Positions 18,708 through 29,589 of a stretch of DNA of 64,000 bases are shown piece by piece. How positions within the stretch are numbered: the first letter of the stretch is position 1; each line of letters begins with the position of its first letter. The translations under genes were made by a program, and so were the position numbers. The notes beneath the pieces are model-generated. The model did no database searches and was not told the origin of the DNA. It worked only from the letters and a program-made list of their open reading frames with translations. Source of the DNA: an uncultured Pantoea sp. (GTDB taxonomy: Bacteria > Pseudomonadota > Gammaproteobacteria > Enterobacterales > Enterobacteriaceae); contig CAJYVD010000030.1 in the NCBI GenBank assembly GCA_913778495.1, positions 1 to 64,000 on the forward strand, written 5' to 3'.

Positions 18708-18788
18708 GGAACCGCTTGCGTGGACGCTGTCGGCGATTTGTAATTTATCCTGCAAACTCGCAGAATAGGGTAGAATTCGGCTTGATAG

Positions 18789-18800
18789 CTAGCAAGCTAA
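18789..18800. promoter_or_regulatory. SlyA operator upstream of slyA
   Basis: CTAGCAAGCTAA differs by one base from the SlyA consensus TTAGCAAGCTAA and lies 16-27 bases before the slyA start, downstream of a possible TAGAAT -10 at 18771-18776. The segment resembles the E. coli slyA leader and supports autoregulation. Confidence 0.7.
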
Positions 18801-18815
18801 TTATAAGGAGATGAA

Positions 18816-19253
18816 ATGGATACGCCTCTCGGGAGCGATCTCTCTCGCCTGGTGCGCATTTGGCGCGCCTTAATCGATCAGCGCCTCAAGCCCCTTGAGT
18901 TGACCCAAACGCATTGGGTGACGCTGCACAACATTCATCAGCTGCCGCCTGAGCAGTCTCAAATTCAACTCGCGAAAGCGATCGGTATCGAGCAACCTTC
19001 ATTGGTGCGCACGCTGGATCAGCTTGAAGAGAAAGGCTTGATCACCCGTTCTACCTGCGCCAATGACCGGCGCGCCAAACGCATCAAGCTGACGCGAGAA
19101 GCAGAGCCGATTATCGAACAGGTTGAAAACGTCATCGATGCCACCCGTGATGACATCCTCGCGGGCATCAGCCTGGAAGAGATCAATCAAATGGTGACGC
19201 TTATTGCGCGGTTGGAAAAAAACATTCTTGAATTACACCATCGCGAGAAATAA
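18816..19253 (+). CDS. slyA: MarR-family transcriptional regulator SlyA
   Basis: A dimeric winged-helix regulator that counteracts H-NS silencing and responds to small aromatic carboxylates in relatives. The 145-residue protein has the MarR recognition helix in [17 protein letters not shown] near residues 65-80 and the wing RRAKRIKLT. The ribosome site AAGGAG is six bases before the ATG. It is convergent with slyB, sharing a bidirectional terminator. The E. coli divergent neighbours ydhIJK are absent. Confidence 0.95.
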   Translation: MDTPLGSDLSRLVRIWRALIDQRLKPLELTQTHWVTLHNIHQLPPEQSQIQLAKAIGIEQPSLVRTLDQLEEKGLITRSTCANDRRAKRIKLTREAEPIIEQVENVIDATRDDILAGISLEEINQMVTLIARLEKNILELHHREK

Positions 19254-19282
19254 AAAAACCGACGCTTAGCGTCGGTTTTTTT
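19252..19282. terminator. Bidirectional terminator between slyA and slyB
   Basis: The hairpin CCGACGC-TTA-GCGTCGG (19259-19275) is flanked by seven A residues on the left and eight T residues on the right, so it can stop transcripts from both convergent genes. Confidence 0.9.
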
Positions 19283-19296
19283 TATCCGCACCAGGC

Positions 19297-19764
19297 TTAG
19301 CGCGGTGACACGGTCACTTGGCTGCCGTTGGACGCCATCACGACGCGCTGACCAACGGAGTAGCGGCTGGCGGACTGTTTCTGCACCACCATGATGGTGT
19401 TGCCATCATCTTTGCGGATTTCCAGCTCGACCCCATCGGACTTGTTCAGCGAGCCTTGTACGCCCTGGCCCGCCACGCCGCCCAGGACCGCGCCGCCGGC
19501 GGTGGCTAAGCTGCGGCCGGTGCCGCCGCCAATGGTATTACCGAGGAAACCACCCAACACGGCACCACCGATCGCGCCAATAATGTTACTGTCATCGCCA
19601 CCCTGAATTTTAACCGGGCGCACGGATACGAGCGTACCGTAAGAAACACTTTGCACCTGTTTGGCTTCGCTGGCGCTATAGACGTCGCCGGAAAGGGTGT
19701 CGTTGTTGGCACAGCCAGCCAGGGTTAAACCTGTCAGTGCAACGGCTACAAAACGCTTGATCAT
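19297..19764 (-). CDS. slyB: Outer membrane lipoprotein SlyB
   Basis: A 155-residue lipoprotein with lipobox LTLAG-C18 followed by alanine (outer-membrane targeting) and a glycine-zipper region at about residues 60-110 (GGAVLGGFLGNTIGGG). In E. coli, SlyB is PhoP-controlled and stabilises outer membrane proteins under stress. The ATG has an AAGGAG ribosome site; the frame extends 30 codons upstream without homology. I could not identify a convincing PhoP box upstream. Confidence 0.94.
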   Translation of the reverse strand: MIKRFVAVALTGLTLAGCANNDTLSGDVYSASEAKQVQSVSYGTLVSVRPVKIQGGDDSNIIGAIGGAVLGGFLGNTIGGGTGRSLATAGGAVLGGVAGQGVQGSLNKSDGVELEIRKDDGNTIMVVQKQSASRYSVGQRVVMASNGSQVTVSPR

Positions 19765-20043
19765 CGAAAACTCCTTATGCATTAAAACGCCAAATTCATA
19801 TCCTGTACTGCAAACAGTATAAGTCAGAAAACAGGTGATTGACTTTGCGTCCAACGGAAACGCGCTGGGCGAAGCATAGACCGCAATCCCTCAACAAAAA
19901 TTCAATTTCCCGAGAAAAAAAGCCCCTGTCGGCATACACGTGGCTAAAGGGGTAAAAAAGGGATTTTTATCATAGAATTAGCGGCTGTAATTTGCGAGGC
20001 TAGAACGCAATCACTCGCTGCCCGACGCGGCACAAGGATATTT

Positions 20044-21165
20044 ATGAAATCAGGACGCTACATTGGCGTAATGTCAGGCACCAGCCTTGATGGCGTGGAC
20101 GTGGTGCTGGCGGCCATCGATGACAAAATGGTGGCGCAGCAGGCCAGCTACTGCCATCCCTTTCCCGCAGCGCTCAAGCAGCAGGTGCTCGCGATCTGCC
20201 AAGGTCAATCGCTGACGCTCTCGCAGCTTGGGCGCCTGGATACGCAGCTGGGACGCCTGTTTGCAGACGCCGTAGTCACGCTGATGCGCCAGCAGTCTCT
20301 GGATGCCAGCGATATCGTCGCCATCGGCTGTCACGGTCAAACGGTGTGGCATGAGCCGCACGGCGAGGCGCCGCACACGCTGCAAATTGGCGATAACAAC
20401 GCGATCGCAGCAGCCACGGGCGTCACGGTGGTGGGGGATTTTCGTCGCCGCGATATGGCTTTAGGCGGACAAGGCGCCCCGCTGGTGCCGGCTTTTCACG
20501 AGGCGCTGTTGATGCACAACAGTGAGCGGCGCATGGTGCTCAACATCGGGGGGATTGCCAATCTCTCCTTGCTGATCCCCGGCGTACCCGTACGCGGGTT
20601 TGACACGGGTCCCGGTAACATGCTGATGGATGCCTGGATGAGTCAGCACAGCGGCGCGGCCTACGACAGCGACGGCCACTGGGCGCGCAGCGGCCAAGTG
20701 GTGCCAGCACTTTTAGACCAGATGTTGGCCGATCCCTGGTTTGCCCTGCCGCCGCCGAAGAGCACCGGGCGCGAATATTTTAATCTGGCGTGGATTACAC
20801 GCCAGCTGCAGCGTTTTCCCGCGCTGGCCGCCGAGGATGTGCAGGCCACGCTGTGCGAGCTAACCGCGTTGACTATCGCGCATCAGATACACGCACACAG
20901 CGGCTGCGATCGCCTGCTGGTATGCGGTGGCGGCAGCCGCAATCCGCTGCTGATGTCGCGGTTGGCGGCGCACTTGCCGGATGCTGATGTCACCACCACG
21001 GATAAGGCTGGGATCAGCGGCGACGACATGGAGGCGCTGGCGTTTGCCTGGCTGGCGTTTCGCACGCTGTCAGGCTTGCCGGGCAATCTCCCGTCCGTCA
21101 CCGGCGCGCGCGAGATGAGCGTGTTGGGAGCCATCTGGCCCGCTAATGTTCGACCTTTACGCTAA
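20044..21165 (+). CDS. anmK: Anhydro-N-acetylmuramic acid kinase
   Basis: Phosphorylates and hydrates 1,6-anhydro-MurNAc from recycled peptidoglycan to MurNAc 6-phosphate in the cytosol. The 373-residue protein has the ATP-binding [10 protein letters not shown] motif at residues 8-17, the second phosphate motif NIGGIANLS near residue 170, and GFDTGPGN near residue 190. It is divergent from slyB and is followed after nine bases by mliC, forming the same anmK-mliC-pdxH-tyrS series as in E. coli. Confidence 0.96.
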   Translation: MKSGRYIGVMSGTSLDGVDVVLAAIDDKMVAQQASYCHPFPAALKQQVLAICQGQSLTLSQLGRLDTQLGRLFADAVVTLMRQQSLDASDIVAIGCHGQTVWHEPHGEAPHTLQIGDNNAIAAATGVTVVGDFRRRDMALGGQGAPLVPAFHEALLMHNSERRMVLNIGGIANLSLLIPGVPVRGFDTGPGNMLMDAWMSQHSGAAYDSDGHWARSGQVVPALLDQMLADPWFALPPPKSTGREYFNLAWITRQLQRFPALAAEDVQATLCELTALTIAHQIHAHSGCDRLLVCGGGSRNPLLMSRLAAHLPDADVTTTDKAGISGDDMEALAFAWLAFRTLSGLPGNLPSVTGAREMSVLGAIWPANVRPLR

Positions 21166-21174
21166 GGAGTAACC

Positions 21175-21504
21175 ATGAAAATGATCCTTGCGCTGCTGGC
21201 CAGCGCAACGCTTATGACCGGCTGCAGCCTGCTACACAAACCGGCTCCCGGGCCGCAAACCCTGCGTTATCAATGCGGCACGCTGCCGCTGACCGTGACG
21301 CAAGACAACGCCCAGCAGCAGGTCCGTTTTATTCTGGACGGTAAGCCGCTGACCCTGAAGCAAACCGTGTCGGCGTCAGGTGCGCGTTACAGCGATGGCA
21401 ACTATGTGTTTTGGTCCAAAGGTGACAGCGCGTTTGTTGAGCGCAATGAAAAAATCGTGATCAACGATTGTCAACTGCAGCAGACCGCCCCCGTGGCGCG
21501 TTAA
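21175..21504 (+). CDS. mliC: Membrane-bound inhibitor of C-type lysozyme
   Basis: A 109-residue outer-membrane lipoprotein that inhibits host C-type lysozyme. The lipobox is LMTG-C17 followed by serine. The inhibitory region [19 protein letters not shown] includes the serine and lysine that contact the lysozyme active site in the family. Its start is nine bases past anmK with an AGGAG ribosome site, so the two are co-transcribed; pdxH begins 14 bases further on. Confidence 0.94.
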   Translation: MKMILALLASATLMTGCSLLHKPAPGPQTLRYQCGTLPLTVTQDNAQQQVRFILDGKPLTLKQTVSASGARYSDGNYVFWSKGDSAFVERNEKIVINDCQLQQTAPVAR

Positions 21505-21518
21505 CCGAGAGAGTCCGC

Positions 21519-22175
21519 ATGAGCGATAACGACAGCTTACAACACATTGCCCACCTGCGTCGGGAGTACACCCGCGGCGGGCTGCGGCGTAAAGATTTGC
21601 CCGCCAACCCGCTGGCGCTTTTTGAACACTGGCTGAAGCAGGCGTGCGACGCGCAGTTGCCCGATCCCACCGCCATGACGGTCGCCACGGTGGACAGCCA
21701 CGGCCAGCCTTATCAGCGCATGGTATTACTGAAGCATTTCGATGACCGCGGCATGGTGTTTTATACCAATCTTGGCAGCCGTAAAGCGCACCAGCTAGCA
21801 GACAATCCGTGTATTTCACTGCATTTTCCCTGGCACTTTCTGGAGCGCCAGGTGATGGTGCTCGGAAAAGTGGAAAAACTGTCGTCGGTTGAGGTGCTCA
21901 AGTACTTCAGCAGTCGCCCGCGTGACAGCCAAATTGGCGCCTGGGTCTCGAAACAGTCCAGCCGTATTTCGGCGCGCGGCGTGCTGGAAGGCAAGTTTCT
22001 GGAGCTCAAGCAGAAATTCCAGCAGGGCGAGGTGCCGCTGCCCAGCTTCTGGGGCGGTTTTCGCGTCCAATTCGATACGGTTGAATTTTGGCAGGGCGGC
22101 GAACATCGTCTGCACGACCGCTTTATTTACCAGCGCGATGCTGATGGCTGGACGATTGACCGTTTAGCGCCGTAA
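21519..22175 (+). CDS. pdxH: Pyridoxamine 5'-phosphate oxidase
   Basis: An FMN enzyme that oxidises pyridoxine or pyridoxamine 5'-phosphate to pyridoxal 5'-phosphate. The 218-residue protein is the E. coli length. The signature FWGGFRV and substrate-contacting RLHDRF lie in the C-terminal third, and RMVLLKHFD binds FMN. The ATG at 21519 is chosen by homology; the frame runs 17 codons upstream into mliC. Together with pdxY at 23645 it forms the vitamin B6 salvage part of this region. Confidence 0.96.
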   Translation: MSDNDSLQHIAHLRREYTRGGLRRKDLPANPLALFEHWLKQACDAQLPDPTAMTVATVDSHGQPYQRMVLLKHFDDRGMVFYTNLGSRKAHQLADNPCISLHFPWHFLERQVMVLGKVEKLSSVEVLKYFSSRPRDSQIGAWVSKQSSRISARGVLEGKFLELKQKFQQGEVPLPSFWGGFRVQFDTVEFWQGGEHRLHDRFIYQRDADGWTIDRLAP

Positions 22176-22197
22176 AACCGCTTTTATCCCCTCACAA

Positions 22198-22220
22198 CGC
22201 TGGCGCAGTTGGCGCCAGCG
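22198..22220 (+). terminator. Hairpin between pdxH and tyrS
   Basis: CGCTGGCGC and GCGCCAGCG form a perfect nine-base-pair stem with a five-base loop 22 bases past pdxH, followed by CTTTAT. The U-run is short, so it may terminate only partly and leave some read-through into tyrS. Confidence 0.55.
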
Positions 22221-22313
22221 CTTTATGCTATAGCCCTCATTTTTTTCGCCTCCGCACGTCAGCGGAAAGCTGTGTACCAGCCCAGGTGCAGCCCGATCAA
22301 ATTGGAGTCATTG

Positions 22314-23588
22314 ATGACCAGCAGTAACCTGATACAACAATTGCAAGAACGGGGCTTGATTGCCCAGGTAACGGATGAAGACGCGTTAGCAGCACGACTG
22401 GCGCAAGGGCCAATCGCACTCTATTGCGGCTTTGATCCGACCGCAGATAGCTTGCATTTGGGCCATCTGGTGCCGCTGCTCTGCCTGAAGCGTTTTCAGG
22501 ATGCCGGACATAAGCCGGTTGCGCTGGTGGGCGGCGCCACCGGTCTGATTGGCGATCCCAGCTTTAAAGCCGCAGAACGTAAACTCAACACCGAAGATAC
22601 CGTAGGCGAGTGGGTCAACAAGATCCGTCAGCAAGTGGCGCCGTTCCTGAGCTTCGACTGTGGTGAAAATAGCGCGATAGCGGCGAACAACTACGACTGG
22701 TTTGGCTGTATGAACGTGCTGACCTTCCTGCGCGACATCGGCAAACACTTCTCGGTTAATCAGATGATCAACCGTGAAGCCGTGAAACAGCGCCTCAACC
22801 GTGAAGATCAGGGCATCTCGTACACCGAATTTTCCTACAACCTGCTGCAGGGATATGACTTTGCCGAGTTGTACAAACGCCACGGCGTTGTGCTGCAGAT
22901 TGGCGGATCCGATCAGTGGGGCAACATCACCTCGGGCATTGACCTGACGCGCCGTTTGCACCAGCAGCAAACCTGGGGTCTTACCGTCCCGCTGATCACC
23001 AAATCAGACGGTACCAAGTTCGGTAAAACCGAAGGTGGCGCGGTCTGGCTCGATCCGAAAAAGACCAGCCCGTACAAATTCTACCAGTTCTGGATCAACA
23101 CCGCAGATGCGGACGTGTACCGCTTCCTGAAATTCTTTACCTTCATGTCGATTGACGCCATCAACGCGCTCGAAGAAGAGGATAAAAACAGCGGTAAAGC
23201 GCCACGTGCGCAGTACGTGCTGGCTGAAGAAGTGACGCGACTGGTACACGGCGAGGCGGGCCTGACGGCGGCAAAACGCATCACCGAGAGCCTGTTCTCA
23301 GGCAGCCTCAGCGACATGACCGAAGCCGATTTCGAGCAACTGGCGCAGGATGGCATGCCGGTCATCACCTTGAATGCCGAAGACGATCTGCAGCAGGCAC
23401 TGGTGGCGGCAGAGCTGGTCCCGTCACGCGGCCAGGCGCGCACCATGATCGGCTCCAATGCCGTCTCGATTAACGGTGAGAAGCAATCTGATGCGGAGTA
23501 CCGCTTCAGCGACAGCGACAAATTGTTTGGCCGTTTCACGCTGTTGCGTCGCGGCAAGAAACACTACTGCCTGATCACCTGGCAGTAA
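22314..23588 (+). CDS. tyrS: Tyrosyl-tRNA synthetase
   Basis: Charges tRNA-Tyr with tyrosine. The 424-residue class I synthetase (E. coli length) has the HIGH-type motif HLGH at residues 48-51, the KFGKT (KMSKS-type) loop near residue 235, and a C-terminal S4 RNA-binding domain from about residue 355. The ATG at 22314 aligns with E. coli; the frame runs 35 codons further upstream through the intergenic hairpin. A terminator follows 7 bases after the stop. Confidence 0.97.
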   Translation: MTSSNLIQQLQERGLIAQVTDEDALAARLAQGPIALYCGFDPTADSLHLGHLVPLLCLKRFQDAGHKPVALVGGATGLIGDPSFKAAERKLNTEDTVGEWVNKIRQQVAPFLSFDCGENSAIAANNYDWFGCMNVLTFLRDIGKHFSVNQMINREAVKQRLNREDQGISYTEFSYNLLQGYDFAELYKRHGVVLQIGGSDQWGNITSGIDLTRRLHQQQTWGLTVPLITKSDGTKFGKTEGGAVWLDPKKTSPYKFYQFWINTADADVYRFLKFFTFMSIDAINALEEEDKNSGKAPRAQYVLAEEVTRLVHGEAGLTAAKRITESLFSGSLSDMTEADFEQLAQDGMPVITLNAEDDLQQALVAAELVPSRGQARTMIGSNAVSINGEKQSDAEYRFSDSDKLFGRFTLLRRGKKHYCLITWQ

Positions 23589-23594
23589 GATCAG

Positions 23595-23619
23595 AGGGCC
23601 GCTGAGACGGCCCTTTTTT
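23595..23619 (+). terminator. Intrinsic terminator of tyrS
   Basis: GGGCCG-CTGAGA-CGGCCC (23596-23613) is followed by six T residues just past the tyrS stop. pdxY starts only 25 bases later, so pdxY expression would need read-through or a promoter overlapping this hairpin. Confidence 0.85.
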
Positions 23620-23644
23620 ATGGCAAGGCGGTAACAGGGTCACA

Positions 23645-24505
23645 ATGAAAAACATCCTCGCAATACAGTCTCACGTGGTGTACGGCCACGCCGGGAACAG
23701 CGCTGCTGAGTTCCCGATGCGTCGAATGGGGGCCAACGTATGGCCACTCAACACCGTGCAGTTCTCCAATCACACGCAGTACGGTCACTGGACTGGCACC
23801 GTCATGCCGGCGACCCACCTCACGGATATCGTCAAAGGCATCGCCGCCGTTGATCGGCTGAAAACCTGTGACGCCGTGCTGAGTGGCTATCTGGGTTCAG
23901 CCGAGCAGGGTGAACAGATCCTTGAAATCGTGCGCATGGTGAAAGCGGCCAACCCTAACGCCTGGTTCTTTTGCGATCCGGTGATGGGGCATCCCGAGAA
24001 AGGCTGCATTGTGGCACCGGGCGTCGCCGAGTTTCACTGCAAAAAGGCGCTGCCTGCCAGCGACATTGTTGCGCCTAATCTGCTTGAACTGGAGATGCTC
24101 AGCGGACGCGACATCACCGATGTGGCGCAGGCGATTGCTGCGGCGCGCGCGCTGATCGCCCAAGGGCCAAAAGTCGTGCTGGTGAAGCATTTGGCGCGTG
24201 CCGGCGAGCGCAGCGACCGGTTTGAAATGGTGTTGGTGACCGCTGATGAGAGCTGGCATATCAGCCGTCCGCTGGTGGATTTCGGCGTACGTCAGCCAGT
24301 CGGCGTTGGGGACTTAACCAGCGGCCTGCTGCTAGTGGATCTGCTGCACGGTAAAAGCCTGAAGGATGCGCTGGAGCACGTCACAGCGGCAGTGTATGAG
24401 GTGATGCTGAAAACCCATCATATGGGTGAATATGAGCTGCAACTGGTGGCGGCGCAGGACGCCATTGCGCATCCCACCCAGCATTTTGCGGCGGAAAAAC
24501 GCTAA
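23645..24505 (+). CDS. pdxY: Pyridoxal kinase 1
   Basis: Phosphorylates pyridoxal to pyridoxal 5'-phosphate in vitamin B6 salvage. The 286-residue ribokinase-fold protein starts [18 protein letters not shown], contains FCDPVMGH near residue 110, and near residue 220 has the anion-hole motif GVGDLTSG with the catalytic aspartate. The ribosome site is weak (GGGTCACA). It is convergent with gstA across a long hairpin at 24513-24543. Confidence 0.95.
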   Translation: MKNILAIQSHVVYGHAGNSAAEFPMRRMGANVWPLNTVQFSNHTQYGHWTGTVMPATHLTDIVKGIAAVDRLKTCDAVLSGYLGSAEQGEQILEIVRMVKAANPNAWFFCDPVMGHPEKGCIVAPGVAEFHCKKALPASDIVAPNLLELEMLSGRDITDVAQAIAAARALIAQGPKVVLVKHLARAGERSDRFEMVLVTADESWHISRPLVDFGVRQPVGVGDLTSGLLLVDLLHGKSLKDALEHVTAAVYEVMLKTHHMGEYELQLVAAQDAIAHPTQHFAAEKR

Positions 24506-24512
24506 TGAGCGT

Positions 24513-24543
24513 GCCGGTGGGTCGCCGCGCGGCACCCACCGGC
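24513..24543. terminator. Hairpin between convergent pdxY and gstA
   Basis: GCCGGTGGGT and ACCCACCGGC form a ten-base-pair stem around an 11-base GC-rich loop. There is no U-run on either side, so its role as a terminator is uncertain. Confidence 0.45.
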
Positions 24544-24551
24544 GTGAGCGC

Positions 24552-25157
24552 TTAGCTCAACCCTTCAGCTTGCAGCGCCGCCTGTACCGCAGGGCGCTCC
24601 GCAACCCGATCGAACCAGGCGTTAAGTGCCGTCAAGTCAGTTAAATCCAACTGTAGCGCCTTGGCCCAGCGCGTGACCACGTAAAGATAGGCATCTGCCA
24701 CCGTAAAGCGCAGCCCCATCAGCCACTGCTTATCCGCTAACGCCTCATTGACGCTTTGGAACTTTTTCTCTAATTGCGCACGGACGATCGGCTTGTACGC
24801 GTCGGGCGTGTCAGGGCGAAACAGCGGCGTAAACGACTTATGCAGTTCGCTGCTGATAAAGCTCAGCCACGACAGCGTGTGATAGCGCGTCAGACTGCCA
24901 GTGGGCGCAAGCAGGTGGCGATCGGGTTTAAGATCCGCCAGATACTGGACAATCGCCACACCTTCGGTCAGAAGTGTGCCGTCATCAAACTGCAAAGCGG
25001 GCACTTGTCCCCGCGTATTAATCTGCCAGTAATCTTCACCCAGCTCGGTGACTTTTTTCTGCAGGTCGACATTGATCTGCGTAAAGTCGACGCCGCATTC
25101 ACGCGCGACGATGTGAGGCGAAAGTGAACAGGCGCCGGGCTTGCAGTAAAGCTTCAT
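24552..25157 (-). CDS. gstA: Glutathione S-transferase (beta class)
   Basis: Conjugates glutathione to electrophiles and has peroxidase activity. The 201-residue protein is the E. coli length, with the beta-class active-site cysteine C10 in KPGAC and the glutathione-binding [10 protein letters not shown] segment near residue 55. A GGAG ribosome site lies upstream of the ATG; 12 extra in-frame codons upstream lack homology. It lies downstream of dtpA on the same strand, as in E. coli, but a terminator separates them. Confidence 0.95.
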   Translation of the reverse strand: MKLYCKPGACSLSPHIVARECGVDFTQINVDLQKKVTELGEDYWQINTRGQVPALQFDDGTLLTEGVAIVQYLADLKPDRHLLAPTGSLTRYHTLSWLSFISSELHKSFTPLFRPDTPDAYKPIVRAQLEKKFQSVNEALADKQWLMGLRFTVADAYLYVVTRWAKALQLDLTDLTALNAWFDRVAERPAVQAALQAEGLS

Positions 25158-25325
25158 CAGGGATCTCCTTATTGAGAGCAGCAAAGACGTCATTCATAGC
25201 CTAAACCAGCAAAAAAGACTACCCCGTGACCGAGATCGGACATTATGCGCGAGCAGCGTAATTGACTGCGATGCGGCGTAATTGGCATCGCACGCGGTGC
25301 AGAGAGAGAAAGGGAAGGTGAGGGC

Positions 25326-25352
25326 ATAAAAAAGGCCGGGTTCAACCCGGCC
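25326..25352 (-). terminator. Intrinsic terminator of dtpA
   Basis: On the minus strand GGCCGGGTT-G-AACCCGGCC is a nine-base-pair stem followed by a run of U residues (positions 25333 down to 25328). It lies about 20 bases past the dtpA stop. Confidence 0.85.
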
Positions 25353-25372
25353 TGGAAACGTAAGGCGTAAGC

Positions 25373-26875
25373 TTAAGAGCGGGCGCGCTTCAGCGCCGCG
25401 TCAGGAGCATCATCCTGCGTCATGCGGTTCAAGACTGGCGCCGTGATCAGCATCAGCAGCGCAATCGCACCGGTCGCAATACCAATCTGCTGGAAAACAT
25501 GGCTGTAAACGGTCAGCGAGGCGTGCGGATCGGTGACATTTTCCGGGACCGCCATCAGGTTGGCCACTTTACCGGCGATCATTGCCGCGCCTGCCGTGGT
25601 CAGGAACCATGATCCCATAATGAAGCCCATCAGGCGCTGTGGCACCAGCTGTGCCACCATGGCCAAACCTAAGCCGGAAATCATCAGCTCACCGACGCTC
25701 TGCAGCGCATAGCTGAGGATCAGCCAGTTAACGGATACGATGCCGGCTTCATTAGCAAAGCGCGCGCCGAAGGGCAGCACCAGGAAGGCGGCCGAGCAAA
25801 GCACCATACCGAAAGCAAACTTATGCGGCATGGGCAGCTTATCGCCCAGCTTGTTATAGGTTGCCGCCAGCAGCGGACTGGCCAGCATAATCCAGAACGG
25901 ATTCAGCGCCTGGAACTGCTCAGGCTCGAAAGTGATGCCCAAAATGGCGTGTTCAACGTTGCGAATGGCAAAGAAGTTGAGCGAGGTGGGCATTTGCATA
26001 TACAGCACAAAGAACACCACCGCTTCCAGCATCAGCAGGAACGCCACGATCATTTTACGCCGCGCCGCGCCCTGCAGGGCAAACGCCTCTTTAGCAAACA
26101 CCAGCACGATACCCACGGCGACCACGCCCAGCGTCATTCGCGCAATGTCTTGATGATGCAGCAGCCAGGTGGCCAGCGCCACCAGCGCCACAACACCGAC
26201 CAGCGTCATCAGCAGTTTGCCGACCTGCAGCGGAGCGAAATCCGGTTTCGATCCATAGTTTTTCACCAGACGCTGGCAAAACAGGAAGTTCAGCAGCGTG
26301 ATGACCAGGCCTACCACGGACAGCGAGAACGCCGCGCTCCAGCCGTAGTGCGCTGCCAGCCAGGGCGTCAGCATCATAGAGAACAGCGAACCGATGTTGA
26401 TCGACATGTAGAACATGGTGAATGCGCCGTCGATACGCGGATCGTCTTTCTCATAGCAGGTTGAAAGCAGTGACGACGGGTTGGCTTTGAACAGGCCGCT
26501 GCCTACGGCAATGGTCGCCATACCCACATACACCAGCACGGTGTTATGACCGGAGAAAGCGATCAGCGCATAGCCGAGCGCCAGCACCATGACGCCCAGC
26601 ACAATCACGCGCTTGGTGCCTAAGACTTTATCGCCCAGCCAGCCGCCAATAGCCACGAGGCCATATACCAAGGCGCTGAACGAGGTAAACAGAGTGATCG
26701 ACTCGGCTTCGGACATGCCCAGCTGTTTTACCAGATAGACCGCCATGATGGCCTGTAGGCCGTAGAAACCAAAACGTTCCCATAGCTCAATCGAGAAGAT
26801 CAGATAAAACGCTTTCGGTTGCTTGAAGGCGTTGAGGCTTACCGCCTCATCAGTGTGTTTGTTTGCAGTTGACAC
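25373..26875 (-). CDS. dtpA: Dipeptide/tripeptide:proton symporter DtpA (TppB)
   Basis: A proton-coupled oligopeptide transporter (POT/PTR family) in the inner membrane. The 500-residue protein is the E. coli length, with the ExxERF motif at residues 30-35 ([10 protein letters not shown]) that couples protons to peptide uptake, and [11 protein letters not shown] near residue 155. The start codon is GTG (26873-26875) with a GAGG ribosome site five bases upstream, giving [10 protein letters not shown], which matches the E. coli N-terminus. It is followed by its own terminator and then gstA. Confidence 0.95.
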   Translation of the reverse strand: MSTANKHTDEAVSLNAFKQPKAFYLIFSIELWERFGFYGLQAIMAVYLVKQLGMSEAESITLFTSFSALVYGLVAIGGWLGDKVLGTKRVIVLGVMVLALGYALIAFSGHNTVLVYVGMATIAVGSGLFKANPSSLLSTCYEKDDPRIDGAFTMFYMSINIGSLFSMMLTPWLAAHYGWSAAFSLSVVGLVITLLNFLFCQRLVKNYGSKPDFAPLQVGKLLMTLVGVVALVALATWLLHHQDIARMTLGVVAVGIVLVFAKEAFALQGAARRKMIVAFLLMLEAVVFFVLYMQMPTSLNFFAIRNVEHAILGITFEPEQFQALNPFWIMLASPLLAATYNKLGDKLPMPHKFAFGMVLCSAAFLVLPFGARFANEAGIVSVNWLILSYALQSVGELMISGLGLAMVAQLVPQRLMGFIMGSWFLTTAGAAMIAGKVANLMAVPENVTDPHASLTVYSHVFQQIGIATGAIALLMLITAPVLNRMTQDDAPDAALKRARS

Positions 26876-27629
26876 GAGTACCTCAGTTTATACATAGCCT
26901 GTTTTGTGACAGGAATTAAGTCTGCGTCGGTCCGGGTATTCCGCGCGAGATCGTTATAAGAAAGGAAAAACGGCGCCTAATTTGGCTGAATCAGGCCATC
27001 AGGGCAAGCATTTTTTACACGCTGGCACAATCGCATCAGGTAGGGTGAATAATGCGTATAAAAGTTACAAGTCAGTGGTTAATTTTGTCATTTTTGATTA
27101 TATCAGGATAAAGCGCATGATTGGAAATCTCCGGAAGCAATTTCCTGAAATTAACTGCTTGTGCGCGCATTATCAGCATATCTCGCTAGAACGGTAATAG
27201 TTGGCGCGTTTTAATCGGGCAGGTGAGTAATTAATAAGCAAAAGGGTGACAAAAAGCGCCCCAGAGAGGCCACTTAGGCCGTAGATTTTGTAATTTGTTG
27301 ATCTGTATCACGTTAACGCCAATAAATTTCCGCCAGAAAAAAACTTTCACAGGCTATTTGGCCCGCAGCCTGGTTAAAACACGTTTATGCGGCTTAATGA
27401 CAGAGGAATGCAGGGATATACGCACCAAGGCGCGATCGCCTTTACGCAGTGGCGGTTTTCTGGCGCTAAGAAAGCTCGAACGACCCGCAGCCGCATCTGT
27501 GGTAGCGGCGATGCGCGGCTCGGTGACGTCTAGAGGAATGGAGCGGGGACGGCGGCAATGGCTAGCGGATGAGGACCCTGCGGTGACTGGCCGCAGAGGG
27601 TTACGCTGTTTGGTTAAGCGGTTACCGCG
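26876..27629. other. Long dtpA-nth intergenic region
   Basis: These 754 bases carry no gene I can support. The left part must hold the dtpA promoter. A CRP/FNR-like sequence GTTGATCTGTATCACG lies at 27297-27312 (7 of 10 matches to TGTGA-N6-TCACA). The right part is the 3' flank of nth. Two short open frames on the plus strand (26982-27197 and 27295-27633) have no ribosome site or recognisable domain. Confidence 0.5.
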
Positions 27630-28265
27630 TTAACTGTCGGTTTTGGCGTCAAACTCACAGAGATCTTCAATCAAACAGGATCCGCAGCGCGGTTTGCGCG
27701 CGATACAGGTGTAGCGACCGTGCAAAATTAACCAGTGATGGCAATCAACCTTGAACGCGGCAGGCACCACTTTCAGCAGTTTCTCCTCCACTTCCTCAAC
27801 GTTCTTACCCGGCGCGAAGCGGGTACGGTTGCTGACGCGAAATATGTGCGTATCCACGGCAATGGTGGGCCAGCCAAACGCCGTATTCAGCACCACGTTG
27901 GCGGTTTTGCGTCCTACTCCCGGTAAGGCTTCCAGCGCGGCACGATCTTCTGGCACTTCGCCATCGTGCTGCTCCAGCAGAATGCGGCAGGTCTTGATGA
28001 CATTTTCCGCTTTGCTGTTGAACAAGCCGATGGTTTTGATATGTTCTTTGACGCCCTCCACGCCCAGCGCCAGCATGGCGGCGGGCGTATTCGCCACCGC
28101 ATACAGTTTGGCCGTGGCTTTATTCACGCTAACGTCGGTGGCCTGCGCTGACAGCAGCACCGCGATCAGCAGCTCAAACGGCGTGGTAAAATTGAGTTCC
28201 GTCGTCGGGTGCGGGTTGTTATCCCGCAGGCGCGTGAGGATCGCTAAACGCTTTTCTTTGTTCAC
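27630..28265 (-). CDS. nth: Endonuclease III
   Basis: A DNA glycosylase/AP lyase that removes oxidised pyrimidines in base excision repair. The 211-residue protein has the helix-hairpin-helix LPGVGRKTA with catalytic K120, catalytic D138 in AVDTHIF, and the [4Fe-4S] cysteines C187, C194, C197 and C203. It is the last gene of the rsx operon, and its start overlaps the rsxE stop by four bases, as in E. coli. Confidence 0.97.
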   Translation of the reverse strand: MNKEKRLAILTRLRDNNPHPTTELNFTTPFELLIAVLLSAQATDVSVNKATAKLYAVANTPAAMLALGVEGVKEHIKTIGLFNSKAENVIKTCRILLEQHDGEVPEDRAALEALPGVGRKTANVVLNTAFGWPTIAVDTHIFRVSNRTRFAPGKNVEEVEEKLLKVVPAAFKVDCHHWLILHGRYTCIARKPRCGSCLIEDLCEFDAKTDS

Positions 28266-28963
28266 ACGGCTTGTCCGGTTTCGCCCTGCGACGCCGCAGC
28301 GGGCTGCGCGGCACGCTGTGCGGCGCGCTGTTTCATTTTTTGATCAATCATATATTTACCTGCCAGCAGCATGCCGAGGCCGATAAACGCCCCCGGCGGC
28401 AACATGGCCAGCAGCATGGGCGAATCAAAGTGGACGACTTCAATGCGCAGCGCTTTGGCCCACGGCCCCAGCAGCTGATCGGCGCCGTTGAAGAGCGTCC
28501 CGCTGCCAATCAGCTCGCGGATGGAGCCCAGCGTGACCATCGCGCAGGTCGCGCCCATACCAATGGCAAAGCCGTCCAGCGCTGCGAGCGGAATGCTGCT
28601 CTTCGAGGCGACGGCTTCTGCCCGCCCAACCACGATACAGTTAGTGACAATCAGCGGAATAAAAATGCCCAGCGACTGATACAGCCCATAGGCATAGGCG
28701 TTGATCAGCATCTGCACGCAGCTCACCACCGACGCGATGATCATCACATAGATCGGAATACGGATTTCGCTGGGCACCCAGCGACGCGAGGCCGAAATCG
28801 CGCTGTTGGTAATGGTCAGCACCAGCGTGGTCGCCAGCCCAAGCCCAAGGGCATTGGTGGCGGTTGAGGTTACGGCCAGCAGCGGACACAGCCCCAGCAG
28901 CTGGACCAGCGCTGAGTTGTTTTTCCACAGACCGCCAATCAGTAAGTTCTTCGCTTCACTCAT
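28262..28963 (-). CDS. rsxE: Electron transport complex subunit RsxE (RnfE)
   Basis: A 233-residue integral membrane subunit of the Rsx/Rnf complex, with about six membrane segments ([21 protein letters not shown] in the first). The complex moves electrons from NADH across the membrane and in E. coli keeps the SoxR iron-sulfur cluster reduced. It overlaps nth by four bases and rsxG by four bases, so it is translationally coupled in the operon. An in-frame ATG-like start five codons upstream lies inside rsxG and is less likely. Confidence 0.95.
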   Translation of the reverse strand: MSEAKNLLIGGLWKNNSALVQLLGLCPLLAVTSTATNALGLGLATTLVLTITNSAISASRRWVPSEIRIPIYVMIIASVVSCVQMLINAYAYGLYQSLGIFIPLIVTNCIVVGRAEAVASKSSIPLAALDGFAIGMGATCAMVTLGSIRELIGSGTLFNGADQLLGPWAKALRIEVVHFDSPMLLAMLPPGAFIGLGMLLAGKYMIDQKMKQRAAQRAAQPAAASQGETGQAV

Positions 28964-29589
28964 GGTGTCTCTCCACATTCAGGCAGCGAGTCTAGCTTCG
29001 CTGGCAGCGTTTCAATCAGCAGGGTGGCGCGCTTGGTGGCATTCACCACCGCGCGCGGGGTAATGGTAGCACCGGTAAACTGGTCAAAGTCGCCGCCATC
29101 TTTTTTTACCGCAAACGCTTTATCATCGGGGCCGTGAACCACTTTGCCGCTGAAGCTGTTAATCCAGTTGGAAATGCGCAGTTCAATTTTATCGCCGAGA
29201 CCCGGCGTTTCATGATGCTCCACCACGCGTACGCCCAGCACTTTGCCGTGGAAATCGGCCCCCACCAGCATTTGAATCGCGCCGGAGTAGCCATCTGGCG
29301 CGGTAGTCTCCAGCGCTGCCGCGACCAGCTGCTCGCCTTTGCGCGCCACGTAGAGCGCATGCGGTTTATCATTGCCCAGCGCGGCATTGGTGACCTGATA
29401 GCACGCCTGCTGGATATTATTGTCATAGATCTCTGGCGGCACCACTTGGTCAAGTAGTGCCTTCTGCTGTAGCTGCGTCTGGTGCGCCACCGTCGGCTTG
29501 GTCACCGAGTTCACCACTGCGGTGAGGCCGGTTGTGATCACCGCGAAGGCAGCCAGCGTCACTGCATTTTTACGAATCGCATCGATCAT
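28960..29589 (-). CDS. rsxG: Electron transport complex subunit RsxG (RnfG)
   Basis: A 209-residue protein with one N-terminal membrane anchor (residues 9-28) and a periplasmic domain that carries FMN covalently linked to T175 in the FTGAT motif. It passes electrons within the Rsx complex. It overlaps rsxE and rsxD by four bases each. Confidence 0.95.
   Translation of the reverse strand: MIDAIRKNAVTLAAFAVITTGLTAVVNSVTKPTVAHQTQLQQKALLDQVVPPEIYDNNIQQACYQVTNAALGNDKPHALYVARKGEQLVAAALETTAPDGYSGAIQMLVGADFHGKVLGVRVVEHHETPGLGDKIELRISNWINSFSGKVVHGPDDKAFAVKKDGGDFDQFTGATITPRAVVNATKRATLLIETLPAKLDSLPECGETP

Noticed and set aside
19765-19850. PhoP box upstream of slyB
   Set aside because: Two TGTTT elements are present, but their spacing is 17 bases, not the 11-base period of PhoP boxes.
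26982-27633. Two short open frames between dtpA and nth
   Set aside because: Neither has a ribosome site, conserved motif or coding-like composition, and the second one runs antisense into the 3' end of nth.
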